DNA of 64,000 bases from Sphingobacterium nematocida (GTDB lineage Bacteria; Bacteroidota; Bacteroidia; Sphingobacteriales; Sphingobacteriaceae), in assembly GCF_900168125.1 (NCBI RefSeq), contig NZ_FUZF01000011.1, forward strand, positions 95,985-159,984, given 5' to 3'. Of the stretch, positions 44,023 through 53,763 are shown piece by piece. Below the pieces are notes generated by a model, which saw only the letters and a program-made list of their open reading frames with translations, ran no database searches and had not been told where the DNA came from. The position numbers and the translations under genes were made by a program. How positions within the stretch are numbered: the first letter of the stretch is position 1; every line of letters starts with the position of its first letter.

Positions 44023-44382
44023 ATGGAACGTTATTGCCTACATTGTAACACGGTATTACATGGCCGAGCCGACAAGAAATTCTGTGATGATTCCTGCCGT
44101 AGTACCTATTATTTTGAAAGTGGACGAACTGAAAAGGATATCGTACGCACGACCAATGCCGTTCTAAAAAAGAACCGACAGATTCTAAAAGACTTAACCC
44201 CCAACGGCAAAGTTAAGGTAGCTATGCATAAACTAACGGAACAGGGTTTTAACTTTGATTTTTTCACCGGCATTTACGAAACGAACAAGGGTGATCGTTA
44301 TTACTATTGCTATGATATGGGATATCTTATTCTTAGTGAAAAGCTTATACTTTTGGTAACCAAAGATGGGTACAACAACTAA
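44023..44382 (+). CDS. Small zinc-ribbon-like protein, 119 aa
   Basis: The N-terminus holds a C-x2-C (C5, C8) and a second C-x3-C (CDDSCRSTYY), the pattern of a zinc-ribbon found in small Bacteroidota proteins. A lysine-rich helix and a YYYCYDMGYLIL strand follow. I start at the ATG at 44023; the earlier TTG would add five residues. The palindrome at 43920 lies about 90 bases upstream. Function unknown; DNA or RNA binding is possible. Confidence 0.65.
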   Translation: MERYCLHCNTVLHGRADKKFCDDSCRSTYYFESGRTEKDIVRTTNAVLKKNRQILKDLTPNGKVKVAMHKLTEQGFNFDFFTGIYETNKGDRYYYCYDMGYLILSEKLILLVTKDGYNN

Positions 44383-44510
44383 ACATCCCCCCTACCCGCG
44401 TAGAAGAATTCGGCATGTAAAATATTGGAATTGAACAGGTATTGCATAATATACATGATTAATTTCTACTGCTAAATTCAGCAATATTGTGTTCAAAAGC
44501 ATTCCCTTAT

Positions 44511-44524
44511 ACGTTTATAAACGT
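44511..44524 (+). promoter_or_regulatory. Palindromic site ACGTTTATAAACGT, copy 2
   Basis: This is the second exact copy of the palindrome at 43920-43933. It precedes the pseudogene at 44585 by 60 bases, so the two copies each stand before a related small gene. Confidence 0.5.
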
Positions 44525-44584
44525 TTATTTACGCATATTAAAGAACTGTTATTCTGTTAATTGCATATTCTTGAAACGTAAACA

Positions 44585-44884
44585 TTTCTAAATCGAATTA
44601 TTAGGAACGATATTACCGCAGATGAAAAGCAACAGGCTTTACGTATTTCAAGAGCTTTACAAGTATTCTTTAATGAAAACCCAGGCTCCCCCACGTTATG
44701 ATCTACTGATGACTATGATATACTCGTTAAAACGGGGCTTGTAAAAAAAAACCGACATCAAGGTGTCAAATTCAAACTAATAACCAACACAGGGGAAGCC
44801 GACAACCTGAAACCCAGAGTAGGCAAAAAACTAAATTTTAGCTTTTTAATCTATAAAAGCACCAAACATCATGAAATCACGTAG
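44585..44884 (+). pseudogene. Broken small gene with an in-frame stop
   Basis: A single frame reads NDITADEKQQALRISRALQ, FFNENPGSPTL, an in-frame TGA (44699-44701), and then TDDYDILVKTGLVKKNR and VKFKLITNTGEADN. The coding style is continuous on both sides of the stop, and there is no start codon at the expected place, so it looks decayed. Its upstream palindrome is shared with the zinc-ribbon gene. The function is unknown. Confidence 0.4.
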
Positions 44885-45017
44885 AATTACTCTAGTAGTT
44901 GCAGCAATTGCACTAGGTACGTTTAAACCTTTCTCTTTTGCTCCGGCGAATACCGAAGCAAAGTTTACCTTACAAGATTTTTATGTAAATACAGACGGAT
45001 CAATTGGTGCTCCGTAG
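44871..45017 (+). CDS. Small exported peptide, 48 aa, 3' end possibly truncated
   Basis: The peptide has an N-terminal basic-hydrophobic leader (MKSRRITLVVAAIALGTF) and a short polar tail (TEAKFTLQDFYVNTDGSIGAP). It resembles the leader plus start of DUF6520-style small exported proteins nearby, but has no cysteine. Its stop codon TAG lies in the first bases of a sigma-factor fragment (45014-45160), so the original C-terminus may have been lost at that junction. Confidence 0.45.
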   Translation: MKSRRITLVVAAIALGTFKPFSFAPANTEAKFTLQDFYVNTDGSIGAP

Positions 45018-45160
45018 ATCTGAGCATATACATCAGATGCTCCATAATAACCATTGAATACTGGTTATATAGATTCGTAAAAGCCTTATCGTCAACGTCA
45101 CGAAGTTTTAATAGCAACTCGCTCGGGTATTTTAGAGCCGGTAATCAAAATAATCTATTT
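45014..45160 (-). pseudogene. Broken 5' fragment of an ECF sigma factor gene
   Basis: This segment closely matches the first 48 codons of the ECF sigma factor gene at 38797-39396, on the minus strand. Both have the sequence AGCATATACATCAGATG and the codons for NQYSMVIM, LYNQYS and HLMYML. A 2-base deletion near 45120 breaks the frame, and the rest of the gene is absent. It is flanked by truncated genes on both sides. Confidence 0.75.
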
Positions 45161-45163
45161 TTA

Positions 45164-45886
45164 ATGGTTCGTGTACAAAACAATCATTTCTTTATCAGCG
45201 ACGGTACCATTCCCATTATTTACAAGGGAAGTACTAATAATTGGATCGCTAGTAAGTATATGGAGGAAAAGGTCTATTTCTCGTTATTACAACCAATAGA
45301 AAATAATAAGTTTTTATTTCGAAGCCAACGTGCTGCGAACGGTGAAAATGTATTAGGGAAATTGAATATTAAAGACAGTACAACCTTTGAACTGTATGAG
45401 GATGCATTACAAAAACAGATCGACGGTGTGTTTGACACCGACGGACAACTAGTTACCGACTCTAAAACCAACCAAGGGGTTTATACCTATTACTATCGCA
45501 ACCAGTATATGGTTTATCAAGCACAAAACAACAACTTTTCAACGGGAAAAACAATAGATACCACTACCCTTGCGAAGATTGAGATAACCACTTTAGCAAA
45601 TGGTGAAAAAAAGATGGGCGCACCACCGCATAAAGTCAATTCGAAAACACACGCATACGATGGTCTGCTTTATATAAAATCGGAACTTATGGGTAAAAAC
45701 GAACCACAAAGCATGTGGAAACAAGCAAGCATCATTGACGTGTATGGATATAACAAAAACGAGTATAAATACAGTTTTTACGCGTACGACCATAAAAAAG
45801 ACAAAATCAAAGAGTTCGCAATAAATAATAACTATTTCTTTGGGCTTATCGGTAATTCCCTAGCAAGATATGTAATAAACAAATGA
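45164..45886 (+). CDS. Hypothetical protein, N-terminus probably truncated, 240 aa
   Basis: This frame starts at the end of the sigma-factor fragment. It lacks a signal peptide although its content (YYYRNQYMVYQAQ, GKTIDTTTLAK, KFLFRSQR) looks like an exported or surface domain. The sudden start at the junction suggests that the 5' end of the gene was removed by the rearrangement. Function unknown. Confidence 0.5.
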   Translation: MVRVQNNHFFISDGTIPIIYKGSTNNWIASKYMEEKVYFSLLQPIENNKFLFRSQRAANGENVLGKLNIKDSTTFELYEDALQKQIDGVFDTDGQLVTDSKTNQGVYTYYYRNQYMVYQAQNNNFSTGKTIDTTTLAKIEITTLANGEKKMGAPPHKVNSKTHAYDGLLYIKSELMGKNEPQSMWKQASIIDVYGYNKNEYKYSFYAYDHKKDKIKEFAINNNYFFGLIGNSLARYVINK

Positions 45887-46066
45887 AAATTTATAGTTGA
45901 TTGAGGCAGCAGATAAACGCCGGACTCATGCAGGGGCAAATTGTTTCCGGTTCTGCTTCCTTTTCTAAAATAATCATAACAATAAAAATCTATTGGCCGA
46001 TAGCAGGGTAACGGTTGAAAACCTGTACAAAAGAGTAGACCACCAACTTAATTAATAATTAATATT

Positions 46067-46351
46067 ATGAAAACAAATTTCAAAAAAGCCATCATGCCAC
46101 TTGCAGTAGTGGTGTTGGGCGCAGCAGCAGCATTTGCAACAAATGCAGCAAAACAGAGTAACAAAGCAGGTGCTACCATGTGGGGCTTTCATTATGACAA
46201 TACGAAACCAGTAGGACAAAGATGTGTGTCTTTAGAGGTTGACTGTAATCCTTTTGAAGGTGAAATATGTACTATAGCCGGTAAAACTTATTATCAATCA
46301 CCTATCGAGGTCGGAGGACTGCAATGTTCTTTTGAACTACGTAAGAACTAG
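46067..46351 (+). CDS. DUF6520-type small exported protein, 94 aa
   Basis: The leader (FKKAIMPLAVVVLGAAAAFATNAAK) is a signal peptide with a small-residue cleavage region. The mature part has four cysteines (53, 60, 68, 87), enough for two disulfides, and aromatic spacing (MWGFHYDN, TYYQSP). It matches the DUF6520 style of Bacteroidota. The gene faces the S9 peptidase-SusD-SusC operon across a bidirectional terminator, so it is a candidate ligand, substrate or signal for that system. Confidence 0.7.
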   Translation: MKTNFKKAIMPLAVVVLGAAAAFATNAAKQSNKAGATMWGFHYDNTKPVGQRCVSLEVDCNPFEGEICTIAGKTYYQSPIEVGGLQCSFELRKN

Positions 46352-46356
46352 TAAAA

Positions 46357-46384
46357 AAGGGGCTGCTTATTGCAGCCCTTATTT
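46357..46384. terminator. Bidirectional terminator between the DUF6520 gene and the S9 peptidase gene
   Basis: GGGCTGC (46360-46366) and GCAGCCC (46372-46378) form a GC-rich hairpin. A T-rich run follows on the plus strand, and six T residues follow on the minus strand directly after the peptidase stop codon. Confidence 0.75.
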
Positions 46385-48916
46385 TATCCAATCAGGTAAT
46401 TTTTCATTTTTTAGGTGATAATCGAAATAAGACCTGATTTTTCTACTAACATCCAGTCTGTTATGAGTCTTCAAAATTTCATGTTTTTCTCCAGAATAAA
46501 AAATCAGATTTACATCTTTTCCCAAACGTTTCAGTGCATTGAACATATACATGCTTTGTTCCCAATTTACGGTATAGTCTTCCTTGCCACTGATGAGCAG
46601 TAATGGTGTTACTATACTCTTTGCATGATAGATCGGTGAATTAGCAATATAGTTTTCTGGTATTTCAAAGAAACTCTTTGCCATTCTGATCTGCTGCGAT
46701 TCCGCCCGCCATATTTCAGGTCTTTGTGCTTCTTTACTATAAACAAAATACCTATTAACCAAATCAGAAACCCCAGCACTTGAAACAGCAGCCTTAAAAC
46801 GATCGGTCTGAGTAATGATAAAGTTTGTCTGATAACCTCCAAAAGAATGTCCTATTATTCCTATGTGTTTCTGATCAATTGGAAACCTTGTAGCAAGTTC
46901 TTCCAATACATCATTTACAGATTTTAAAGCTGATTTACCGGGATTACCTACTTCATAAAATATATCGGGTTCTATCACGAAGTAACCCGCATCTGTATAT
47001 TCCCTAAAGTTAATGGTGGTAGAATTTATTACAAAAGGTGATATATATCTATGCTGAGCAGGATATTTTTTTTCATAGATATTTACTATAGCAGGATATT
47101 TCTGCTTCGCAGAATAATTCTTAGGAAACCTTAAAATAGCACCACGAAGCTCCCCCTGCGTATTCTTCCAGCTGAAATACTCAGACATTACGTGTGATAC
47201 ATCCTCATCCCAACTGTTACTCTGATAGATTTTTTTTTCCTGCCTTTTCACCAGATCAAAGATGTATAGTGCCGGAGGTTGTGAAGCTTTTTGTTTAATG
47301 TACGTAATAAAATTTCCGTTCCTTAAGATATTGCTGTATTCGGCTTTATCTTCTAAAAGTGTTTCAGTTCCTTTTCCGGGCTTCCATAATGAAATTCCCT
47401 GTGTGGTATACATATCTGAAGTCCATTTCAACACCAGCCCATCCTTATTCTTAATTTCATTTACAGGGTACCAAGACCATTGCTTGGTAACAGATGTATA
47501 GTTAGATTTATCTATTCTATAACGTCGTTCCTCTTCCAGACCGTTAGTATCCCTATGTAATTTACCGGTTACAGTATTAAAGATCCATAAATCATGGGTA
47601 TCGCTAAACAAAAGCTCGTTTTTACTATAAACTATGGGAACTCCGCTTAAAGCATCAGAAGTAAATTTGTAGAACTCGCTCTGATCATCATAAAATCTAC
47701 CGCTTGATCCCAAATTTATATGCTGTCTGGTTTGGTCTTTATCATTGAAGTAATACCAGTTATTATTATAAAAATATACCAGAAAAGAAAATCCTTTAAA
47801 ACTAAATACCGACCGGTTGTTTCCATTAAATCTACCTACAAAAGTACCGGGTTTATCTGCATAATCATATTTATAAACGCTGATATCCGGAAACAGCTTT
47901 GTCTGGTCATTGTTTCCAAATACTTCGTAACCGTAAACCTGATCATGCTCGTCAATCTTGAATTCCATCCAACTATTTTTACGATAGTAAGAAATCCACA
48001 AATTGTTTTTCAGGTCAGCTATGGCAAGTTGTGCAGGAGCCTGTTTTTTGTATTGTAACAACGGTACTTGTTCTTTAAGCGAGCCATACCAGATCTCTGC
48101 ATCTGAAGTAGCAGTGGAATCTGTCTCAATAATTGGTTTTACACTTAAAGCGATGCGATCATTTCCTACCAATCGTGCTCTATAGAACAGCGTATCTAAA
48201 ACAGTATTATCTGAACTATCATAGAGATCACGATTAAATACCTCTGATACACCTTCAATATCAACCTTGAATACCTTCAACTTTTTTTTATGAGTTGCCA
48301 GCAGGTACCAATTCAAATCTTTTTCCGGAAGCAAGATCTTTTTAAAATGTAATCCTGTACTATCTAGTGCAGCAACTGTGTTAAGTCTGCCTGTTTTTAT
48401 GCTGAACACACCAAACTGTCCTTGATTGTTCAAAAAAAACAGTGTATTGTCTGATTGCCTGTAGTCATATAGTTCAACATCTTGAATAATTCGCTCCTTG
48501 CCGGACTTCAATTTTTTAACAACTACTACTTTTCGTTCTAAATCATCAAAAACCAATTCGTCTGTTTCAGAAATATAACCAATTAGCCGAGTATTGTGGA
48601 GTGTATCAACGCTTTTAAGGGTAAAGTTTACAATGTAACACTTTTTCCGCGGTCTACTCTCCAATATTGCAAACCTACTATTAAGAATCGTTTCATGTGC
48701 AATTTCACTAAAACTGTAGGTCTGTCGGTTACGGAGATCTTGAACAATAAACGTATCCCGTCCTTCAACAAACGACGAGAATCCTACTACAGATCCCGAA
48801 GCATCCAACTTCTTGTTACCAAGCTCTTCAAAGCTACCGGTTGTCTGCACCTGCCCCCATACGGGGCAGGACGCAAAAACCAACAAACTAACAATATATG
48901 AGAAAAGTATTTTCAT
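46379..48916 (-). CDS. S9 family serine peptidase (prolyl oligopeptidase/DPP4-like), exported
   Basis: The protein has a signal peptide (start MKILFSYIVSLLVFASC, with a possible lipobox cysteine). A long beta-propeller-type N-terminal part follows, and the catalytic alpha/beta-hydrolase domain lies at the C-terminus. The nucleophile is in G-H-S-F-G-G (Ser691), with a later D and H in KEDYTVNW and GEKHEI. The protein acts on oligopeptides; localisation outside the cytoplasm is likely. The preferred start is 48916. It is the last gene of the SusC-SusD operon, suggesting that it processes a peptide taken up or bound by it. Confidence 0.85.
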   Translation of the reverse strand: MKILFSYIVSLLVFASCPVWGQVQTTGSFEELGNKKLDASGSVVGFSSFVEGRDTFIVQDLRNRQTYSFSEIAHETILNSRFAILESRPRKKCYIVNFTLKSVDTLHNTRLIGYISETDELVFDDLERKVVVVKKLKSGKERIIQDVELYDYRQSDNTLFFLNNQGQFGVFSIKTGRLNTVAALDSTGLHFKKILLPEKDLNWYLLATHKKKLKVFKVDIEGVSEVFNRDLYDSSDNTVLDTLFYRARLVGNDRIALSVKPIIETDSTATSDAEIWYGSLKEQVPLLQYKKQAPAQLAIADLKNNLWISYYRKNSWMEFKIDEHDQVYGYEVFGNNDQTKLFPDISVYKYDYADKPGTFVGRFNGNNRSVFSFKGFSFLVYFYNNNWYYFNDKDQTRQHINLGSSGRFYDDQSEFYKFTSDALSGVPIVYSKNELLFSDTHDLWIFNTVTGKLHRDTNGLEEERRYRIDKSNYTSVTKQWSWYPVNEIKNKDGLVLKWTSDMYTTQGISLWKPGKGTETLLEDKAEYSNILRNGNFITYIKQKASQPPALYIFDLVKRQEKKIYQSNSWDEDVSHVMSEYFSWKNTQGELRGAILRFPKNYSAKQKYPAIVNIYEKKYPAQHRYISPFVINSTTINFREYTDAGYFVIEPDIFYEVGNPGKSALKSVNDVLEELATRFPIDQKHIGIIGHSFGGYQTNFIITQTDRFKAAVSSAGVSDLVNRYFVYSKEAQRPEIWRAESQQIRMAKSFFEIPENYIANSPIYHAKSIVTPLLLISGKEDYTVNWEQSMYMFNALKRLGKDVNLIFYSGEKHEILKTHNRLDVSRKIRSYFDYHLKNEKLPDWIK

Positions 48917-48926
48917 GGAAATATAA

Positions 48927-50288
48927 TTAGTAACCCGCATTCTGAGGCAATAGATTCGGATTAAGGGTTATTTCATTTTCAGGTAGCGGGTACATAATAA
49001 AATGCTGCTGCCAGCGAGGTTTTACTACCATAAGGTCTGAGAGCCTGTTTAGACGCTTCAAGTCATAAAAGCGATGACCAAATTCACAAAAAAACTCCAT
49101 CCTTCTTTCCTTTAATATAGCATCTACTCCTTGTTGTACATTACCAAAATCCAGATCATCTAGCCCTGCCCTGCTTCGAATCACATTAAGCATTTCGCTT
49201 CCGTTCTGTAAATCTCCCTGCATCACAGCTGCTTCGGCAGCGATGAGATACATTTCCTCTAAGCGCAGTATCACTGAATACTCTTCAGAGGTTGCTGATG
49301 ATCCCCGTACCTGATATTTGAATGCATGTGCATAACCTTCCGTTTCACCTACGTCTTGTACCCACTTTTGCCTGCGTTTGTCAGCAGGTTCAAAAGCATC
49401 AAGCAGTGATGGGTGTAACCTAAAAAACGGTGCTGGTACAGCTGTGAATATATGGTAAAAAGCTTCAAAGGTATTGAACCCGGGCATTGTAGGTTTAAGC
49501 TGCCATATAGCGCTTCTGCTTTCCTTTTTAAATACAACTTCCAATGGTTCAACCTTATAGTTCCCGTTAGCTATTACTAATTGTGCATAGGTACGAGCTT
49601 TTTCCCAGTTACCAGTATACAGGTGCATGCGTGCTAAAAGAGCATGAACCGTGCTTTGATTAATCCTGATCCTTTCAGGTCCCGGATACAGCATTATTAA
49701 CAGCTTTTCTGCTTCTTCCAGATCAAGAACAGAGAGGTTCATAACTTCTGCTACTGACTGTTTACCAATTTTCGCATTTACCTTATAATTGGTAGACGAT
49801 ACAAAAGGCACATTACCAAAAGTCTGTGTCAGGTAAAAATGCATCAGTCCCCGTATGGCAAGTGCTTCACCTCTGAGCTGACTTCGGAGGTTTTCGGAAA
49901 TTCCCGTAGAATTTTCCAGCGATTCCAGTATATTGTTAACTATGTAAATCTGTTTATATGTTTTATTCCATAACTGTCTTACCGCATTACTGCTGCTGGT
50001 TACAGAACCTTCGTAAAAATTCTTAAAATCTGTATTACTCCCAATAGTTGCTTCCAATTCGTCAGTATAGCATCCTGAAAGAATAGGATTTGAAGTTAGC
50101 ATACTGCCGAAAAAACCATCTTCACCCAGCAGAATATAGGCACTGTTAACGGCTGCCACTGCCGTTTTTTCATCATTAAACGTCTGAACGGCATCCACCT
50201 GATCTTTTGGTGTATCTACCTCCAGAAAATCACTGCAGCCTGTAAAAAGTATACATAACGCAGCTATTAAAGTCATATTTTTTTTCAT
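48927..50288 (-). CDS. SusD/RagB family outer-membrane lipoprotein
   Basis: The 453-residue protein has a lipobox (L-F-T-G-C at residue 18), tetratricopeptide-like helices, the SusD-type central region, and the C-terminal end LNPNLLPQNAGY. SusD proteins are the lids that capture substrate for SusC. It lies 10 bases after susC and 10 bases before the S9 peptidase gene. Substrate is unknown; the peptidase partner and small cysteine peptides point to a peptide ligand. Confidence 0.92.
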   Translation of the reverse strand: MKKNMTLIAALCILFTGCSDFLEVDTPKDQVDAVQTFNDEKTAVAAVNSAYILLGEDGFFGSMLTSNPILSGCYTDELEATIGSNTDFKNFYEGSVTSSSNAVRQLWNKTYKQIYIVNNILESLENSTGISENLRSQLRGEALAIRGLMHFYLTQTFGNVPFVSSTNYKVNAKIGKQSVAEVMNLSVLDLEEAEKLLIMLYPGPERIRINQSTVHALLARMHLYTGNWEKARTYAQLVIANGNYKVEPLEVVFKKESRSAIWQLKPTMPGFNTFEAFYHIFTAVPAPFFRLHPSLLDAFEPADKRRQKWVQDVGETEGYAHAFKYQVRGSSATSEEYSVILRLEEMYLIAAEAAVMQGDLQNGSEMLNVIRSRAGLDDLDFGNVQQGVDAILKERRMEFFCEFGHRFYDLKRLNRLSDLMVVKPRWQQHFIMYPLPENEITLNPNLLPQNAGY

Positions 50289-50298
50289 GAGACGCTTT

Positions 50299-53200
50299 TT
50301 AAAAATTAATATTTAATCCAAGTGCTATGGTTCTTAATGCTGGCAGATGCCCTGTTGCGGTTTCTGGATCGCTCCCTGTATAAGAAGTAAAAGTAAGCAG
50401 GTTATAAGCCTGCAAATAAGTTGATACCCTTACATTGCTTTTAACCAGTTCGGTAAAGTCATAATTCACTTGGAGTGATTTCAACCTAAGAAAAGATGCA
50501 TCTGCAATAACCCCATCGCTCATCATAAAATTGTTGAATGCCTGTGTAGCTGCTCCGTTTGATTCAGTGGCAGGCTGCTGATAGAAAGCATCGGGATTTT
50601 CAGGAGAGAAATAATTTCCATCAATGCTTCTCTGGTTTATAGCAACACCCATCATCGCATGGCTCTGCTCAGGTGTATATGCTTTTTGTATAACAAATTG
50701 CCAAAGCATGTCCAGAGACCATTTATTAAGCCTTATCTGGTTACTGATTCCACCAAAAAGCGTTGGTGCAATATTTACAACTGTAGTACGATCGTTTACA
50801 TCAATTTTGCCATCATTATTTACATCATCAAATTCATACAGTCCTGTTTCTTTATTCACACCCAGCAGACGGTACACTTTGCGGATACTGGTGGGTTGCC
50901 CGACTTCATACCTGTTGGCATAGGTGGATTCTTCCAGATTAGGAAAAGCGATTAGCTTATTTTTAGGAAGGCTCACGTTTACATCCGTTTTCCATGTAAA
51001 ACCATCTTTTTCGATATTGACCGACCTCATTGTGAATTCCCAACCCCTATTTTCTACAGTGGCAGCAAGATTAGCCTGTAATGTACTGAAACCTGTTGTT
51101 CCCGGTAATGGTACACCAACCAGCTGGTTTGAAGATCGGTTACGGTACCATGCCGCTGAAGCTGCGATTCTTCCATTAAACAACTCCAGTTCCATAGCCG
51201 CTTCCAGCTTTTTATTGGTTTCCCAGCTGAAGTCAGGATTGTAGAGACGTAACGGATCCAAGGCTATCTGTCCGTCATATTTGTAGTTTGCCAGACCAAG
51301 CGTATTCAAGTACTGGTAATCGCCAATCAGATCACTACCCGATGTTCCATAACTTGCGCGCAGTTTTCCGAAACTTAACCAAGAACTGTTTTCAAAGAAT
51401 TTTTCTCTGCTGAACAGCCATGCACCTCCAGCAGCGGCAAAATTCCCGAAGCGGTTATTTGCCCCGAAACGACTGGAACCATCTCTACGTCCCGTTATAT
51501 TTACATAATATCTGTCATGCAGATTGTAATTAATCCTACCAAAAACCGCATTATACCTGTAAACAGTTTCTGTATCGTTGGTAATGCTCTGTATAGCTGC
51601 GCTTTTGATATTCATTATAAAATCGTTAGATATAAAGTTGCTTGCCTGAATTCCGAAATGGGTCTGTTTACGTTCCTCGAAGGTACTTCCTGTCAAAAAT
51701 TCCCACTTTGAATTTTCAGAATATATAGAGTAATTCGCCGTTGGCTCAATGATCCAGTTATTTCGATTAAATTTTGATAACCTAACAGAAGAATTTTCAC
51801 TTGTCATTCCCAATGCGGGGTTCATAACTGTTGAGGGCAACGTTCTTACTTCATTCACACCTGCATTGGTGATTCCGCCCTGTATACTTAAAATCAATTT
51901 ACTAAAAGGTTTATACGAAAGTTTAACCAGACTGGTTAATTCGTCTGTATCCGACAAATATTTGGAATTTAGTTTAGCCAGCGGATTTTCAAAGGTGTTG
52001 TTTTCCCAATTAAGGTTTCCGTTTTCATCGTAAAGTGCAGGGGCGTTTGGTGCGAGATAGACAGCTGTAGCCAAATCTGATGCCATGAGATTATTTTTCT
52101 GCATGTTCTTTTGAATATTTCCCTGAAAATTAAACCTGCTGTCTTTAGACTGGTGGTTCACATTAAGTAAAAAGTTTGTACGCTTGTAGCCAAAGTCACC
52201 CGGAAATACCGTCCCGTCCTTTCTGTGCGAACCACTCATAAGGTAGGTGGTCTGCCCAGATCCGCCAGCAATAGAAAACTGCGTGTTTTGCGAGACCGCC
52301 TTACCTCCTATAAATTCCTTCTGCCAATCGGTATACCTGTTTGGATCCCATGTACCGTTGACATCGTAAGCATTGGCTGGATAATCTGTAATAGCGTCAT
52401 TTTTATAAGCGTCACGACGCATCTTTAAATATTCTTCGGTATGCATAAGGTTCATGAATCTTGCAACCGTACTTACCGAGGTTACAGTTTGTACAGAAAA
52501 CGTTGTTTTATCAGAACTTCCTTTCTTGGTAGTAATCAACACCACCCCGTTGGAACCTCGCGATCCATATATCGCGGTAGCATCTGCATCTTTCAGTACT
52601 TCGATACTTTCAATATCGTTTGGATTAATACCGTTCAAGGGACTTACATTACCTGAAGGCAGAATACCTCCCGAAATACTAAAATTTGATACAGATTGTG
52701 CTACATATGGTACGCCGTCAACGATATACAGGGGCGCATTTCCCTCGGTACGTAAACTGTTACGCCCCCTGATCTGTATATCGAAGCCGCCGCCGGGGGT
52801 ACCGCTGCTCTGCGTAATGTTCACCCCTGCCATACGTCCCTGCATTGCGGCCAGCGGGTTGGCAACTGGTTGTTGACCAATTTCCTTACTGGTGATCTTT
52901 GAAATGCTTCCGGTGCGTTCTTTGTCTTTCACGCTGTAGTAACCGGCGTTCAGCAAGACTTCATCCATCTCAGATGAGCTTAAATTCATCGTTATCGTAC
53001 CCAGATCACCATTGCCTGCGATTTCTTTGCTACTATAGCCTATATAACTAATCAGTAATTTAACTGGTCCACCTTGATGTTTTATTTCAAACTCACCAGC
53101 TTCATTGGTCATGACAATTATTTCTGACCCATGCACTCTGACGGTCGCCCCAACGAGTCTCTCTCCTTTTTCATTGACGACTTTTCCTCGAATAGGCTGC

Positions 53201-53613
53201 TGCTGCTCTTCTAAAGTCCTAGTTTCATTGTTTACCTGAATTTTTGAAGTTTTTGATTTCATGCGTATCACAATGGATTTGTCTTCTATCTCGAAGTCCA
53301 GCCCCTGTGGACCCAGTAGCCTATGTAAGGCTTCGTCTAGAGATGCATTTTTAATATTTACCGTCATGGGTTTCGTCTTTTGTAGCAGGTCGGTCTCATA
53401 GAGCACGATATGTCCGGTCTGCTTACGGATTTCGGTAAATGCCTTTTTAAGACTCAAACTTTGATGTTGCAGCGTGATGCGTTGCGCATAACTGGAGGCA
53501 CTAACCTGTGCCAAAAACACCGTAAGAAGTAGCGTGGTTAACTTCATCATGAGGCAGATTTTTTTAATGCAATAGCTGTAGCTGCTATTGCTAAATAGAT
53601 CAATAATTTTCAT
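50299..53613 (-). CDS. SusC/RagA TonB-dependent outer-membrane transporter with STN domain
   Basis: The 1104-residue protein starts with a signal peptide (about residues 1-45). A secretin/TonB short N-terminal (STN) domain follows (ITLQHQSLSLKKAFTEI, then SLDEALHRLL), then a carboxypeptidase-regulatory-like domain (RGKVVNEKGERLVGATV). The plug has NPNDIESIEVLKDADATAIYGSRGSNGVV and the remainder is the barrel ending LGLNINF. The STN domain links to FecR/sigma signalling, which fits the FecR gene upstream. The start at 53613 is chosen over an upstream in-frame start at 53676 because the leader starts there. Confidence 0.93.
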   Translation of the reverse strand: MKIIDLFSNSSYSYCIKKICLMMKLTTLLLTVFLAQVSASSYAQRITLQHQSLSLKKAFTEIRKQTGHIVLYETDLLQKTKPMTVNIKNASLDEALHRLLGPQGLDFEIEDKSIVIRMKSKTSKIQVNNETRTLEEQQQPIRGKVVNEKGERLVGATVRVHGSEIIVMTNEAGEFEIKHQGGPVKLLISYIGYSSKEIAGNGDLGTITMNLSSSEMDEVLLNAGYYSVKDKERTGSISKITSKEIGQQPVANPLAAMQGRMAGVNITQSSGTPGGGFDIQIRGRNSLRTEGNAPLYIVDGVPYVAQSVSNFSISGGILPSGNVSPLNGINPNDIESIEVLKDADATAIYGSRGSNGVVLITTKKGSSDKTTFSVQTVTSVSTVARFMNLMHTEEYLKMRRDAYKNDAITDYPANAYDVNGTWDPNRYTDWQKEFIGGKAVSQNTQFSIAGGSGQTTYLMSGSHRKDGTVFPGDFGYKRTNFLLNVNHQSKDSRFNFQGNIQKNMQKNNLMASDLATAVYLAPNAPALYDENGNLNWENNTFENPLAKLNSKYLSDTDELTSLVKLSYKPFSKLILSIQGGITNAGVNEVRTLPSTVMNPALGMTSENSSVRLSKFNRNNWIIEPTANYSIYSENSKWEFLTGSTFEERKQTHFGIQASNFISNDFIMNIKSAAIQSITNDTETVYRYNAVFGRINYNLHDRYYVNITGRRDGSSRFGANNRFGNFAAAGGAWLFSREKFFENSSWLSFGKLRASYGTSGSDLIGDYQYLNTLGLANYKYDGQIALDPLRLYNPDFSWETNKKLEAAMELELFNGRIAASAAWYRNRSSNQLVGVPLPGTTGFSTLQANLAATVENRGWEFTMRSVNIEKDGFTWKTDVNVSLPKNKLIAFPNLEESTYANRYEVGQPTSIRKVYRLLGVNKETGLYEFDDVNNDGKIDVNDRTTVVNIAPTLFGGISNQIRLNKWSLDMLWQFVIQKAYTPEQSHAMMGVAINQRSIDGNYFSPENPDAFYQQPATESNGAATQAFNNFMMSDGVIADASFLRLKSLQVNYDFTELVKSNVRVSTYLQAYNLLTFTSYTGSDPETATGHLPALRTIALGLNINF

Positions 53614-53716
53614 AAATTTGATTTGTTTTGATTTTTGCAATAGCTGCCTCTCTTCGAAAATTGTCAGCCCTTGCAAATGCGTTAAGTTTCTTTAGGAACT
53701 TGTGTCAAGACTTTAA

Positions 53717-53744
53717 AACCATTCCGGCATTTGTCGGGATGGTT
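53717..53744 (-). terminator. Hairpin between fecR and susC
   Basis: AACCAT (53717-53722) and ATGGTT (53739-53744), with inner CCG/CGG pairing, form a hairpin. On the minus strand four T residues follow, so it may act as an attenuator that lowers transcription into susC. Confidence 0.4.
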
Positions 53745-53763
53745 ATTATTACTTAGCTTCAGG

